DNA of 64,000 nt from Noviherbaspirillum humi (GCF_900188095.1 NZ_FZOT01000003.1:372001-436000); one strand, 5' to 3'. Shown: positions 17,993-27,888, counted from the first letter of the stretch. A program made the numbers and translations. Notes: generated from the sequence alone by a model not told the origin.

Positions 17993-18227
17993 CTAACTGA
18001 GCACCTCGTCAAGCATTGAACGTGCCCGGGTCTTAAGATGGCGCAGCTTGGCCTTCAACATTACATGGCACCGCTCAATCGTTAGCAGATCCGGCTAGCA
18101 AGGCGGCGGATGCATTAATTGTTGCTTTGGCCTGGATTGCATTCCGGGAGCCGTGCACTTGATCGTCGCACAGATTGTCAATGACTACCATCTCACCGTT
18201 GCGCAGACGCGATACCAACAGCTGCTT
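17993..18227 (-). pseudogene. IS630-type transposase C-terminal fragment
   Basis: On the minus strand one frame gives L-R-N-G-E-M-V-V-I-D-N-L followed by H-G-S-R-N-A-I, matching the second catalytic Asp block of IS630 transposases (G-x-x-V-V-M-D-N-L). A shifted frame then gives P-P-P-C-stop-P-D-L-L-T-I-E, matching P-P-Y-S-P-D-L-N-P-I-E with an amber codon in place of Ser, and L-K-A-K-L-R-H-L-K-T-R-A-R. It ends at a TAG (17993-17995). It is a relic with a frameshift and a nonsense codon. Confidence 0.7.
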
Positions 18228-18231
18228 GGAT

Positions 18232-18538
18232 TGGCAGAGACCAATGTCGGCACCGGCAAGGCGCTGGTGGTGAACGACCAACCGGATGTGCTGGAGATCC
18301 TGAAGCGCACGCGCGACATCAATGTCCTCTTTTCCGACATGGTGATGCCCGACATCAACGGCGTCGTGCTTGCTCAGGAAGCGTGCAAGCTGGTCCCTGG
18401 TATCAAGGTGGTGCTCGCCTCCGTCTATCCCGCAACGGAGCTAAACGAGGAAACGCCAGCATCCGCAGCTTTTAGTTCGTCAGCAAGGCGTATTGGCTGG
18501 CGGAGATCATGCGGAAGTTGCGGGCGTTGGATTGAGCT
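18232..18538 (+). pseudogene. truncated duplicate of the hybrid kinase receiver end
   Basis: The DNA closely follows 16969-17346, the end of the kinase gene. It has lost 72 bases between two CTGGAG repeats (at 17026 and 17098 in the parent), so V-L-E jumps straight to I-L-K-R-T, and it carries a frameshift near the end. D-D-Q-P has become N-D-Q-P, which removes one acidic metal ligand. A short reading frame from 18153 runs through it but starts inside IS630 relic DNA, so no functional product is expected. Confidence 0.75.
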
Positions 18539-18692
18539 GCCATTAGTTTCGCTGACTGAATCTGGTGGGAGGCGCTACGCTGCTGCGTAGATTCGGGTGA
18601 TGAAGCGCCGCGCCGTGAAACGCTGGTTGGCAACCTAGGGCTTCCATGTCCGGAGTTCCAGATTACCCATGATGACTCAGCCAGAGCTCCAA

Positions 18693-19727
18693 TTAGCGTG
18701 TTTTCCCATCAGTCTGCGCTTGCCGCGAGATTTTATTCAGGGAGGAGCCAGGATTCAACACACTATAGAGGTTAATCAGCGCGCCAATCGCCGTCGCGTT
18801 TGCTTCATCCATATCCGTCCCCTTGGAGTCGAGCTGGTCGTTCATCACCTTTAGCAAGTCGCCTAGAGTCTTGATATTCGGATTATCTTTAATGAATTTC
18901 TCCAATTTGACTGCTTGCTCTTCAAGCTCCTTTATTTCTTGCTTTTTGACCTCACTTAAGTCTTTTGACGTCGAGAGCTCAGCAACCTTCGCCTTTGCAG
19001 CGGCAATAACTTGATCAATAGGGAAGCCCATCGCTTGGGAATTCAAGCCAATCATCTCGCTACTGATTGTCTCCAGCATGGACTTGACCAAGGCAATTTG
19101 AGATGTGGCCGACTGATCTGCTTCGTTAGTTTGATTAGCGGTGTTATTGGAAGTGGTCGCAGGTTGCGAGGAATTATCGCTAGGGTTAGCAGAGTCTGCT
19201 TCCGGCTGCGCTGCGGCCGATTGAGCGGCAGTCGATGTTTGCTGGACATCACCAGTGGCAGATTGTTGAGAGTTTGTTGGCTCAGTTTGCGAAGCGGAAG
19301 AAGGCGTTTGCGTTGCAGTGTTCCCGACAGATCGATTGGCCCAAGCCAATGCACGAGGCAAAAACTCATCGAAACCTTTCTGGTTGAGCCATCCAAGCCG
19401 GTTCCCAAGGGAGAAGAGCTGAGTGCCCAAGTCCATTGCTTGCTGTTTCAAGCCAGTATCCAATTCCGGGTTGTTTAAATAATTCACGAGAAGCGCGGCT
19501 GCATCCCTAATTCGATGACCCTGGTCTCCAATCTGGCCCTGAGTAAGGTTCAAGATCTTAGCGATGGTCTTGTTTAACTCTGCCTTCGTTGCATTGAATT
19601 CTTGACTAGTTAGTGTTGAATTGGTTGATGCTGGCGACTTCGAGATGGCCGGCGCCGCTGGCTTCGGTTCGGCTTGAGATGCGGCTGATGGTTGGTTACC
19701 GCGGCTTACGCTAAGGTCATTAGGCAT
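18693..19727 (-). CDS. orphan Ser/Gln/Asn-rich protein with coiled coil, effector-like
   Basis: A 344-residue protein. The first 40 residues are Ser/Ala/Pro-rich with no signal peptide. A helical block (about 42-130) is followed by about 80 residues of Gln, Ser, Thr and Asn, then a coiled-coil-like stretch (K-D-L-S-E-V-K-K-Q-E-I-K-E-L-E-E) and a helical C-terminus. A GGGGAG ribosome site precedes the ATG. The architecture, with a disordered head and helical bundles, recalls type III secretion substrates, but no apparatus is visible and no family is recognised. Composition is lower in G+C than copA next door. Confidence 0.65.
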   Translation of the reverse strand: MPNDLSVSRGNQPSAASQAEPKPAAPAISKSPASTNSTLTSQEFNATKAELNKTIAKILNLTQGQIGDQGHRIRDAAALLVNYLNNPELDTGLKQQAMDLGTQLFSLGNRLGWLNQKGFDEFLPRALAWANRSVGNTATQTPSSASQTEPTNSQQSATGDVQQTSTAAQSAAAQPEADSANPSDNSSQPATTSNNTANQTNEADQSATSQIALVKSMLETISSEMIGLNSQAMGFPIDQVIAAAKAKVAELSTSKDLSEVKKQEIKELEEQAVKLEKFIKDNPNIKTLGDLLKVMNDQLDSKGTDMDEANATAIGALINLYSVLNPGSSLNKISRQAQTDGKTR

Positions 19728-20272
19728 GACATCTCCCCTTAAATTGGTTAGAGGCCGCAGTGACGGGCCTCGCGCACAAGGCTCTGCAATTGCAATGCCA
19801 CCCGCTTAACCAGAACGGACGATTTCGCTAATTTAGGAATTACACAACTACTCCTGCATGGCACTCAGGGGCGAATGATGGCATTGAATACGTGTAGAAG
19901 CAGGATGGAAAGCCTTGCCACTCTGAGCACTGCTGGCCCCATTAAGCCAAGGACTCGACAAACTATCGCGTTATAGCGACGCGATAGAGTCGGTTCCGTG
20001 GCCAGCGCAGCCACCCCAGCGCCACTGGGCGGGCGGCAAGTTATCCGGATACCGGATGAGATTGACTGGTGATGCCGCCCATGTGCAATCTGGATTTGTT
20101 CGCGTCGCCGTCATGTGCTATTCCCGGTTTGACCTTGTCATATTTGCGACACCCGCAACAGCGGGCAACCATAGTCAAACGCCTTGAGAGTTACCCATCC
20201 TGCCCGGCAACGTGAATGCCCACTATCATGCGGTCGCTTGAGCCATGGCGATCGATCGAAGTCCGCCAGGCT
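19728..20272. other. 545-base intergenic region with an 8-bp inverted repeat
   Basis: No gene is seen. CTATCGCG (19963-19970) and CGCGATAG (19980-19987) form a hairpin with a 9-base loop, loosely flanked by GACTC and GAGTC. There is no T-run, so a protein-binding site is as likely as a terminator. The remainder looks like unassigned flank. Confidence 0.4.
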
Positions 20273-22696
20273 TCACCGCCCCGCCGGCCGCCACCCCCGC
20301 AACAGCAACGCATTCGTCACCACGCTAACCGAACTGAAGGCCATCGCCGCGCCAGCGATAACCGGGTTGAGCACGCCGAAGGCGGCAAGCGGGATGCCGA
20401 CCAGGTTGTAGATGAAGGCCCAGAACAGATTCTGCTTGATCTTGCGGTAGGTGCGGCGCGAGACGTCGATCGCGTCCGCCACCAGCGCCGGGTCGCCGCG
20501 CATCAGGGTGATGCCGGCGGCATGCATGGCGACGTCGGTGCCGGTGGACAGCGCGATGCCCACGTCCGCCGCCGCCAGGGCTGGCGCATCGTTGATGCCG
20601 TCGCCCACCATCGCCACCCGGCGCCCGCCCCGTTTGAGTTCTGCCACCGCGCCAGCCTTGTCGGCGGGCAGGATCTCGGCGCGGAACTCGGCGATGCCGA
20701 GCGCCGACGCCACCGCTTTCGCGCTGCCGGGGTTGTCGCCGGTGAGCATGATGGACGACACGCCCATGGCCGCCAGCCGCGACACCGCCTCGCGCGCGCT
20801 GGCCTTGATGCTGTCGCCGAAGGCCAGCAGGCCTTCCAGCGCGAGGCTATCGTCGCGCTTGACCGCCAGCCAGGAGACGGTGCGGCCGGCGGCTTCATGG
20901 GCCTGCGCCTGCATTTCCAGCGCCGTCGTCGGCGCGCCGATCTCCTGCATCAGCCGCCGGTTGCCGAGGTAAATGGTGGCGCCATCCGCATCGGCCTGCA
21001 CGCCGCGCCCGGGCAAGGCCTTGGCCGCGGTGGCAGCGAGCCTGGCGATGCCGCGCGCCGCTGCCGCCTCCTGCACCGCCCGCGCCAGCGGATGGTCGCT
21101 GTACTGCTGCACCGCCTGCGCCAGCGCCAGCAGCTCGTGCTCGGCGCGGCCGGCGCTGTCGACCGCCGCCACCGTCGGCTTGCCTTCGGTGAGCGTGCCG
21201 GTCTTGTCGAAGGCCACCATGCTGACCGCATGCGCGGTTTCCAGCGCCTCCGCATCCTTGATCAGGATGCCATGCCGCGCCGCCGCGCCGGTGCCAACCA
21301 TGATGGAGGTTGGCGTGGCCAGCCCGAGCGCGCAGGGGCAGGCGATGACCTGCACCGCCACCGCGTTCAGCAGCGCCTGCTGCCAGTCGCCGGTGATCAT
21401 GCCCCAGCCGAGCAGGGTGATGAGCGAGATCAGCAGCACCACCGGCACGAAGATAGCGCTCACCTTGTCCACCAGGCGCTGGATCGGCGCCTTCACCGCC
21501 TGCGCATCTTCCACCAGCTTGATGATCTGCGACAGCATGGTGGCGCCGCCGACGGCGGTGGCTTCCATCACCAGCAAGCCTTCGGCATTGATGGCGCCGC
21601 CGGTGAGATTGTCGCCGACCGTTTTCGACACCGGCAGGCTTTCGCCGGTGAGCAGGGCTTCGTCGAGATGGCTGCTGCCTTCGACGATGCGGCCGTCCAC
21701 CGGCACCCGCTCGCCCGGCCGCACCACCACCCTGTCGCCGACCCGGACCGAGCCCACCGGAACCTCGCGCTCCTGGCCATCGCGGCGCACGGTGGCGACC
21801 GTCGCCCGCAGCGATTCGAGCGCCTTCAGCGCCGCCACCGTCTGGCCCTTGGCGCGGGCCTCCAGCCACTTGCCGAGCAGGACCAGGGTGATCACGACCG
21901 CCGAGGATTCGAAGTAGAGATGCTGCATGCCTTCGTGACCGCCATGTTGCAGCAGCAAATAGAAGGAGAGACCGTAGGCGGCGCTGGTGCCGATGGCCAC
22001 CAGCAGATCCATATTGCCGCTGCCGTTGCGCAGCGCATTCCAGCCGGCGCGGTAGAAGCGGGCGCCGAGCCAGAACTGCACCGGCGTGGCCAGCGCCAGC
22101 TGCAGCCAGCCGGGCAGCATCCAATCACGGCCGAAAAGCAGCCCGATCATGGGCATCACCAGCGGCAGGCTGAATAGGGCCGAGGCTGCCACCGGCCACC
22201 ATGACGGCAAGCCTCGGCTCTCCTTCGCCGGCGCGCCGGCTTCGTGTACCGGCCTGGCTACATAGCCAGCCTTCTCGATGGCGGCGATCATGGCATGCAC
22301 CGGCACGCCGCTGGCCTTGACCTGGGCTTTCTCGGTGGCGAGGTTGACCGAAGCATCGGTCACGCCAGGCACTTTCTTCAGCGCTTTCTCCACCCGGGCC
22401 ACGCAGGAGGCGCAGGTCATGCCGGCAATCGAGAGCGAAACCGACTCCTCCGGCACTTCATAGCCGGCTTTCTCCACCGCGTCGGCCAGCGCCTGCAAGC
22501 CGACGCTGGCATCGGCGCGCACCGTGGCCCGCTCGGTGGCGAGATTCACCGAAGCGGTTTCCACACCGGGCACCTTCTTCAAAGCCTTTTCCACCCGCGT
22601 GACACAGGAGGCACAGGTCATTCCTTCGACCTTGAAGCTCAATTCGTTGTGGCCGATCTGCTGAGGCTTGATGCTGGTCTTGACGACGGTATCCAT
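20273..22696 (-). CDS. copA: copper-exporting P1B-type ATPase CopA
   Basis: An 807-residue inner-membrane Cu(I) exporter. Two heavy-metal-binding domains at the N-terminus each carry G-M-T-C-A-S-C (first pair Cys28/Cys31) and are nearly identical, showing recent duplication. Later come the membrane C-P-C motif ([13 protein letters not shown]), the phosphorylation site [11 protein letters not shown], and the hinge [12 protein letters not shown]. The ATG at 22696 has an AAGGAG ribosome site. A MerR/CueR-type promoter lies directly upstream. No copper regulator or chaperone gene is next to it. Confidence 0.96.
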   Translation of the reverse strand: MDTVVKTSIKPQQIGHNELSFKVEGMTCASCVTRVEKALKKVPGVETASVNLATERATVRADASVGLQALADAVEKAGYEVPEESVSLSIAGMTCASCVARVEKALKKVPGVTDASVNLATEKAQVKASGVPVHAMIAAIEKAGYVARPVHEAGAPAKESRGLPSWWPVAASALFSLPLVMPMIGLLFGRDWMLPGWLQLALATPVQFWLGARFYRAGWNALRNGSGNMDLLVAIGTSAAYGLSFYLLLQHGGHEGMQHLYFESSAVVITLVLLGKWLEARAKGQTVAALKALESLRATVATVRRDGQEREVPVGSVRVGDRVVVRPGERVPVDGRIVEGSSHLDEALLTGESLPVSKTVGDNLTGGAINAEGLLVMEATAVGGATMLSQIIKLVEDAQAVKAPIQRLVDKVSAIFVPVVLLISLITLLGWGMITGDWQQALLNAVAVQVIACPCALGLATPTSIMVGTGAAARHGILIKDAEALETAHAVSMVAFDKTGTLTEGKPTVAAVDSAGRAEHELLALAQAVQQYSDHPLARAVQEAAAARGIARLAATAAKALPGRGVQADADGATIYLGNRRLMQEIGAPTTALEMQAQAHEAAGRTVSWLAVKRDDSLALEGLLAFGDSIKASAREAVSRLAAMGVSSIMLTGDNPGSAKAVASALGIAEFRAEILPADKAGAVAELKRGGRRVAMVGDGINDAPALAAADVGIALSTGTDVAMHAAGITLMRGDPALVADAIDVSRRTYRKIKQNLFWAFIYNLVGIPLAAFGVLNPVIAGAAMAFSSVSVVTNALLLRGWRPAGR

Positions 22697-22719
22697 GGGG
22701 TACTCCTTTCATACCCTCA

Positions 22720-22750
22720 ACGATAAACCTTACCATGATTGGAGAGTCAA
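22720..22750 (-). promoter_or_regulatory. CueR-type copA promoter with 19-bp spacer
   Basis: On the minus strand TTGACT (-35, 22745-22750) and TATCGT (-10, 22720-22725) are separated by 19 bases. The spacer holds a CTCC...GGTAAGG dyad, as in promoters activated by copper-bound CueR. It lies 24 bases before the copA ATG. Confidence 0.75.
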
Positions 22751-23138
22751 GCGGTATTCGGCATGTCGGTCGCGGGCTGTGCTGGCGGAGTGCCAAGCCT
22801 AAGCATCCGCCAGTTCGATTGCTCTACCGCAGCGCGGCCGGCGCCAGGTTGTGCATGACGAGAAGAAAGGCGGTGGCATCCACCGGGCGCCGTCCGAGTC
22901 CAGCGCGGCCGGCCGCAATGGGAGGCTGTCGTTGTGCTTCTGCATGGGCTTGCACTCGTTGCGCGATGATGCCCGGAGGACTGAAGCGATGACATGCGGC
23001 TCGACGGGCATGCAGCCGAAGCCTTGACGGTATGAACCATGCCATCCATCCTGACTGGCGCGAAAAACCGGCGCGGTGGACTGCGATCAACTATAAGCTG
23101 AACGACGTTTGTCCTTGCTGCAGCGGCAATGACGGTGA
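22751..23138. other. intergenic region, no gene recognised
   Basis: About 390 GC-rich bases between prs and copA. Short minus-strand frames are present but out of frame with each other and without family signs. Confidence 0.3.
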
Positions 23139-24107
23139 TTACGTTGCGCCGATCAGCGTCGCGAACAACCCGGCGCAGCTCACGCTCGACAGCTTCGCGC
23201 CTACCGCTTCGGATTCCAGACGCCATGGCGGCACGGTGTCGGTGACGATGATGCGGTCCAGCGCCGCATCCGCCAGCACCGTATTGGCCTCCTCCGCAAA
23301 AGCGCCATGGGTTGCGCAGGCGATCACGCTGCGCGCGCCGGCGGCACGACAAGCCCGGGCAGCGCGCACCAGCGTGGCCCCCGTGCTGATCAGGTCGTCG
23401 AAGAGGATGGCGAGGCGGCTGCCGACGTCGCCCACCAGCAGGTCGCCGCTCAAGCCTTGCTCGCTGCGATGCTTTTCCGCGAAGGCGATTCCGACCGGCC
23501 GGTCCAGCCGCTGCGCCAGCAGCTCTCTCAGGCGCTCCGCCCGCTTCATGCCGCCGGCGTCGGGCGACACCACCACGACATCGGCTTGACCCACAACCGG
23601 CAGCAGCTCCGCGACGAACAGTGGCGCCGCCTCCAGGTTTTGCGCAGGAATGCGGAAGGCATTGTCGAAGGCGGCGGAATTATGCACATCGATCGTGACA
23701 ATGGCGTCGGTGCCGACCGCCTCGAACAGCTGCGCCACATAGCGCGTGGCTACGCCATCCTGCGGACGGGTGCGCCGATCCTTGCGCGCATAGGCAAGGT
23801 AAGGCACCACGGCCGTCACCCGCGCCGCGCCGGCATCCTTCAGGGCGCCGATGAAGAACAGCAGCCGGCACAGCTTGTCGTTGCCGCTCTGGCTGCGGTC
23901 CGCATGCAAGGCATGCACCACGAACACCTGCCTGCCCTGCACCTCGTCCACCGGCCGGGTCTTGTGCTCGCCATCCTCGAACTCCCGCTCCTCGTGCGCC
24001 GCCGGCTCCAGGCCGAGGTGGCGCCCGATGCGCTGGCCGAATTCGCTGCTGCCGTGCAGCGCGAACAGCAGCGGCGGTTTCCCGGCGCCATCATGGATCG
24101 ATGTCAT
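23139..24107 (-). CDS. prs: ribose-phosphate pyrophosphokinase (PRPP synthetase) homologue
   Basis: A protein of about 322 residues with the two-domain phosphoribosyltransferase fold. It makes PRPP from ribose 5-phosphate and ATP for nucleotide, His and Trp synthesis. Visible blocks are E-F-E-D-G-E-H near 40, R-Q-V-F-V-V-H-A-L, Y-L-A-Y-A-R-K-D-R-R near 105, the metal-binding D-V-H-N-S and the PRPP loop F-D-D-L-I-S-T-G-A-T. It is more diverged than the housekeeping enzyme, so it is probably an accessory copy. The ATG at 24107 is chosen; a TTG at 24119 would overlap the CBS stop. It is coupled to the upstream CBS gene, which suggests control by adenylate binding or oxygen. Confidence 0.85.
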   Translation of the reverse strand: MTSIHDGAGKPPLLFALHGSSEFGQRIGRHLGLEPAAHEEREFEDGEHKTRPVDEVQGRQVFVVHALHADRSQSGNDKLCRLLFFIGALKDAGAARVTAVVPYLAYARKDRRTRPQDGVATRYVAQLFEAVGTDAIVTIDVHNSAAFDNAFRIPAQNLEAAPLFVAELLPVVGQADVVVVSPDAGGMKRAERLRELLAQRLDRPVGIAFAEKHRSEQGLSGDLLVGDVGSRLAILFDDLISTGATLVRAARACRAAGARSVIACATHGAFAEEANTVLADAALDRIIVTDTVPPWRLESEAVGAKLSSVSCAGLFATLIGAT

Positions 24108-24115
24108 CGCGCCGC

Positions 24116-24607
24116 TCAATGCTGGATGGCGCCGGCATTGCCGCTCGGGCCGAAACCGCCGCGGCGCTGCCGGCGTTCGGCATCCTGCTGATCCACGACC
24201 ACGCCGGTCATCAGGGAGAGTTCCATGGTGAGAAGGCTGAACACATCATCGGCGCTGACGATGCCGTACAGCCCGCCCGACTGCGCCAGCACCGGCAGGC
24301 GGCGGATGTTATGCGCCCGCATCAGTCGAAGCGATTCGAGAATGCCGTCGGTCTCGCTGACGGCGACGAGGGGACTGCTCATCATGTCGCCGGCGGTGAA
24401 GACGGTGACGTCGAGCTGCAAGGCAATCGTCTCGACCACGATGTCGCGGTCGGTGATGATGCCGATCGGACGCGCGCCGCTTCCCTCGCCTTCGACCACC
24501 ACCACGTCGCCGACATGATGACGGCGCATCAGCGCGGCGACTTCCGGCAGCGGCATGTCCTTGCCGCAGGTAATGACATTGGTGGTGCAGCATTCGCTGA
24601 TGGGCAT
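24116..24607 (-). CDS. CBS-pair protein upstream of prs
   Basis: About 163 residues with two CBS motifs (I-T-C-G-K-D-M-P-L-P-E-V-A-A-L-M-R-R and later R-L-P-V-L) forming one Bateman module, which binds adenine nucleotides. D-R-D-I-V is typical. The ATG at 24607 has an AAGGAG ribosome site and replaces an upstream in-frame ATG. The tail is Arg/Gly/Gln-rich. It lies 8 bases before prs, so the pair is probably co-transcribed. It closely resembles the CBS protein at 27889-28338. Confidence 0.88.
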   Translation of the reverse strand: MPISECCTTNVITCGKDMPLPEVAALMRRHHVGDVVVVEGEGSGARPIGIITDRDIVVETIALQLDVTVFTAGDMMSSPLVAVSETDGILESLRLMRAHNIRRLPVLAQSGGLYGIVSADDVFSLLTMELSLMTGVVVDQQDAERRQRRGGFGPSGNAGAIQH

Positions 24608-24740
24608 GGCTGTCTTCTCCTTGATCGTCATGATTGCCGCAGTCACCGCAGATCATGCTGCATCGAAACCTCGATGGCTGACGTTCATTGCGCGCGGGCC
24701 TTTCTCGGTTTCAGGCTAGGCCAGCGGAGTTGCGGCCTCT

Positions 24741-24754
24741 TTGAGCTAGGTCAA
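24741..24754. promoter_or_regulatory. Fnr-like site between divergent CBS genes
   Basis: TTGAG-CTAG-GTCAA is an 8-of-10 match to the Fnr consensus and symmetric apart from one pair. It sits 134 bases from the minus-strand CBS start and 108 from the plus-strand CBS start, so it could serve either. Confidence 0.5.
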
Positions 24755-24861
24755 CCGGCGCCGGCACCGGTAGGGCGCACCATGGACGGGCCGAATTGCA
24801 TGGCGGCCGCGACGGTTCCGCGCATCGGACTCGAACTTACCTGACAGACATGGAGACGGCG

Positions 24862-25323
24862 ATGAATGACAGCATGACGGTAGGCGACTTGTGCAATCGC
24901 GATGTGATAGTAGTGACGGAAGACATAAGCCTGAGGCAGGCGGCGCAGCTGATGCGCGACCATCACGTCGGCAGCCTGGTGGTGGTGAGCGATACGGCGC
25001 GCGGCCGGGCGGTGATCGGCATGCTGACCGACCGCGACATCACCGTGATGGGCGTGGCGCGCGACTTCGATCCGCAGTCCCTGAGGGTGGCCGACATCAT
25101 GAGCACGGACCCGGTCACCGCGGAAGAAGGCGATTCGGTGAATGAAGTACTCGGGCTGATGCGCACCCGCGGCGTGCGCCGCATTCCCGTCACCACCACC
25201 GAAGGGCTGCTGGCCGGCATCATCAGCATCGATGATCTGCTGGATGTCATGGCGGAAGAAATGCAGGGTTTCGTGCAAGCCATGGCTCGTGCGCAGACGC
25301 GCGAAGCGCGGATGCGGGTGTAA
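24862..25323 (+). CDS. CBS-pair protein
   Basis: 153 residues with two CBS motifs: V-G-D-L-C-N-R-D-V-I-V-V, D-H-H-V-G-S-L-V-V-V, T-D-R-D-I-T-V, then I-M-S-T-D-P-V-T-A and R-G-V-R-R-I-P-V. The ATG at 24862 with a TGGAG ribosome site six bases away is preferred over in-frame starts upstream. It is divergent from the other CBS gene. It probably binds AMP or ATP and modulates a partner that cannot be named. Confidence 0.88.
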   Translation: MNDSMTVGDLCNRDVIVVTEDISLRQAAQLMRDHHVGSLVVVSDTARGRAVIGMLTDRDITVMGVARDFDPQSLRVADIMSTDPVTAEEGDSVNEVLGLMRTRGVRRIPVTTTEGLLAGIISIDDLLDVMAEEMQGFVQAMARAQTREARMRV

Positions 25324-25640
25324 GACGGCAACGCGCAGGAGTTAACGCAGACGGAGGCCGCCAGTACTTCAGTGAGCGCGTGCCGGAACATCGATGCTGG
25401 CTGCAATGCCGACCGCATGAAGGAGAGGAGCATGACCCCGACCAACAGTACGCCGATCGGCACCCAATCCACCAAGCCGCCGCAGCCAGCGAAGCGCATA
25501 GCGATTTTTTCTGTCCTAAGGTGAAGCGGACGTCCAGGCGCACGCGCTAGCCGCAGCGCCATGCCAGCCCTGCGGCAACCGGGGACGAGGAGTGAGGGCA
25601 CGCGCTAGAATGAGCATCCGATTCGATCCGGCTCCTCTCC
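25324..25640. other. spacer, possible small membrane ORF
   Basis: A minus-strand frame near 25350-25505 encodes a short hydrophobic peptide (V-P-I-G-V-L-L-V-G-V-M-L-L), but without good support. No other feature is seen. Confidence 0.25.
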
Positions 25641-26807
25641 ATGACACGTCCTCCCTTGCACGTACCGGAACTCGTCCTGCCTCCGGCGGCGCAGCCCGGC
25701 ATGACGCTGGCACAGGTCGATACGCCTTCTTTGCTGCTCGACCTGGACGCATTCGAGCGCAATCTCGATCGCATGCAGGCGCATGCGGCGCGCGCCGGCG
25801 TGGCACTGCGGCCGCATGCCAAGGCGCACAAGTGCCCGGCTATCGCGCTGGCACAGGTGGCGCGCGGCGCGGTCGGCGTCTGCTGCCAAAAGGTGAGCGA
25901 AGCCCTGCCCTTCATGCGCGCGGGCGTGAGCGACATCCATGTCAGCAACGAGATCGCCGGACCGGCCAAGGCGAGGATGCTGGCAACGCTGGCGCGCCAT
26001 GCGCGCCTCAGCGTCTGCGTCGATGCCGCGCAACAGGTGGCCGTGCTGGCCGAAGCGGCGAGCGCGGCCGAGGCGCGCCTCACGGTGCTGGTGGAGATAG
26101 ACGTCGGCCAGCGCCGTTGCGGCGTGGGCGATGCCGAGCAGGCCCTGGCGCTGGTTGACTGCATCGATCGTCATCCCTCGCTTCGCTTTGGCGGTCTGCA
26201 GGCGTATCACGGCGGAGCCCAGCACCGGCGCACCCGTGACGAACGGCGGGAAGAAGCGCGTCGCGCTGCCGAAAAGACAGGCAAGGTGCTCGTCCGGCTC
26301 CAGACAGCCGGCGTGACCTGCGATGTGGTCACCGGCGGCGGCACGGGCAGCGTCGAGTTCGATCTGGCAAGCGGCGTCTACACCGAAGTCCAGCCCGGCT
26401 CCTATGTTTTCATGGATGGCGATTACGGCCGCAACGAATGGGCGGATGCTTTCCGCTTCGAACAGAGCTTGTATATCGATGTTGAAGTGATGAGCGTGGC
26501 GGCCGGCGACCGGGTGATCGTCGATGCCGGCCTGAAGTCGATGGCGGTGGACTCCGGCCTGCCCGGGATTCGCCATGCGCCAGGCGACGCATCGGGCGCC
26601 GCCTCTGCCCTGCGCTATGTCGCCGCCAACGATGAACACGGCATCATCGAGACGGACAGCGGAGCGCTGCCGCCGCTCGGCACGCGCCTGCTGCTGGTGC
26701 CGGGCCATTGCGATCCCACGCTCAACCTGTACGACGAGATCATCGGCTTCCGCGGGGAGACGGTCGAATGCGTCTGGGCGGTGGCGGCGCGGGGGTTCAG
26801 CCGATGA
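25641..26807 (+). CDS. DSD1-family PLP enzyme (D-threonine aldolase-like)
   Basis: A 388-residue fold-type III PLP enzyme of the alanine racemase N-terminal / D-threonine aldolase family. The PLP lysine lies in R-P-H-A-K-A-H-K near residue 59. G-G-L-Q-A-Y-H-G-G and T-G-G-G-T-G-S are phosphate-binding parts. The C-terminal V-P-G-H-C-D-P-T supplies the His and Cys that bind the metal in this family. Likely substrates are D-threonine or other D-3-hydroxy amino acids, cleaved to glycine and an aldehyde. No close partner gene is seen. Confidence 0.9.
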   Translation: MTRPPLHVPELVLPPAAQPGMTLAQVDTPSLLLDLDAFERNLDRMQAHAARAGVALRPHAKAHKCPAIALAQVARGAVGVCCQKVSEALPFMRAGVSDIHVSNEIAGPAKARMLATLARHARLSVCVDAAQQVAVLAEAASAAEARLTVLVEIDVGQRRCGVGDAEQALALVDCIDRHPSLRFGGLQAYHGGAQHRRTRDERREEARRAAEKTGKVLVRLQTAGVTCDVVTGGGTGSVEFDLASGVYTEVQPGSYVFMDGDYGRNEWADAFRFEQSLYIDVEVMSVAAGDRVIVDAGLKSMAVDSGLPGIRHAPGDASGAASALRYVAANDEHGIIETDSGALPPLGTRLLLVPGHCDPTLNLYDEIIGFRGETVECVWAVAARGFSR

Positions 26808-27007
26808 TGGGTCAGAACTGCGCCGCCTTCAGCGGCGGCAAGACGGTTCGAAATCGATTCGTGCGGCGGCACATGGGGCAGCTCGGCATTGCCAGTGCAA
26901 GGCGGCGCTCGCCAGGAAGCAGTTGAATGCCGAAGCGAACCGGAAAAACAGGCTTGACTAGGGAAAAGCTGGAAGAAAAAACCTGGGAGGGAAAAACAAG
27001 GAAGGTT

Positions 27008-27084
<77 letters not shown>

Positions 27085-27209
27085 TCTGAAGAAAATGATT
27101 ATAGCGCCTTATGAAGGACTTGGTAAGCCCTTTCTGCCGCACCGGATGCAAGGCCGGCGCGGGACCGCCGAAAGGATGGCAAGGTCAATGCATCAAAGCC
27201 GAAGCAAAC

Positions 27210-27240
27210 GAAAAAGCCGCGGCATGTGCGCGGCTTTTTC
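27210..27240. terminator. bidirectional Rho-independent terminator
   Basis: GAAAAAGCCGCG (27210-27221), a 7-base loop, then CGCGGCTTTTTC (27229-27240). It separates the tRNA from the CsbD-like gene and could stop transcription from both sides. Confidence 0.8.
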
Positions 27241-27295
27241 CGAGCGTGGTCGAGAACCGATCGACCGACGCATTCAGGCGTGACTCACGCCGGCG

Positions 27296-27466
27296 TTACT
27301 TGTTGAAAACGTCCTTCACGCCACCAACCACTTTGTCGACCTTGGCCTCGCCCTGCTTCTGGGCACCTTTGTCGACCTGATGCTGGTTGTCAGTGGCCTG
27401 TCCCACCTTTTCCTGGATCTTGCCAGCCGTATCCTTGATGCTGCCTTTGATTTGGTCGGTGTTCAT
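27296..27466 (-). CDS. CsbD-like stress protein (56 residues)
   Basis: A short gene: M-N-T-D-Q-I-K-G-S-I-K-D-T-A-G-K-I-Q, then K-V-G-Q-A-T and G-E-A-K-V-D-K-V-V-G, ending F-N-K. This is the CsbD pattern of small hydrophilic Lys/Gly/Gln proteins made under general stress. An AAAGGA ribosome site precedes the ATG at 27466. The terminator at 27210-27240 follows the stop. Confidence 0.85.
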   Translation of the reverse strand: MNTDQIKGSIKDTAGKIQEKVGQATDNQHQVDKGAQKQGEAKVDKVVGGVKDVFNK

Positions 27467-27888
27467 GGAAAATCCTTTCGAATCGTGAATGCAGTTTAAC
27501 TGCGGTAAGGATTAGACCATGAGCGTGCATGAAAGTTGTCGCATTGCCAGCGGCCTGCAAGAATCTCATTTTTCCTGAAGAAATCCTTGCTTCAGTTTAT
27601 CCATTCATTGGCGCATCGCCCTGGCGAGATGATTCCGGCGATGCAGCCCGACCTACGAGCTTAGGTTGCATGCGGCCATTATTGACATGGTGCACGATGT
27701 ATAGCAGGAGCCAGCCGGCCAGGCCAGTGAACGGGAAGCAGCGCGTCGCGTACACAAGGTCGTCAATACGTACAGGCCTTGCATCCTCGCGGTGGTTCCA
27801 GGCCAAAGTCAGCGGGCGCAATCAAGACGGCTTCCCGGCAGCCTCCTGGAGGCATGCCGGTCGGCCCGCCGGCGGGCACGGTCACCGG
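27467..27888. other. 420-base intergenic region
   Basis: A minus-strand frame at 27597-27821 (74 codons, one hydrophobic stretch G-L-A-G-W-L-L-L-Y-I-V) may be a small membrane protein but lacks support. No RNA or repeat is recognised. Confidence 0.3.

Noticed and set aside
20216-22177. 653-codon plus-strand frame opposite copA
   Set aside because: Antisense shadow; composition is typical of reversed copA codons.
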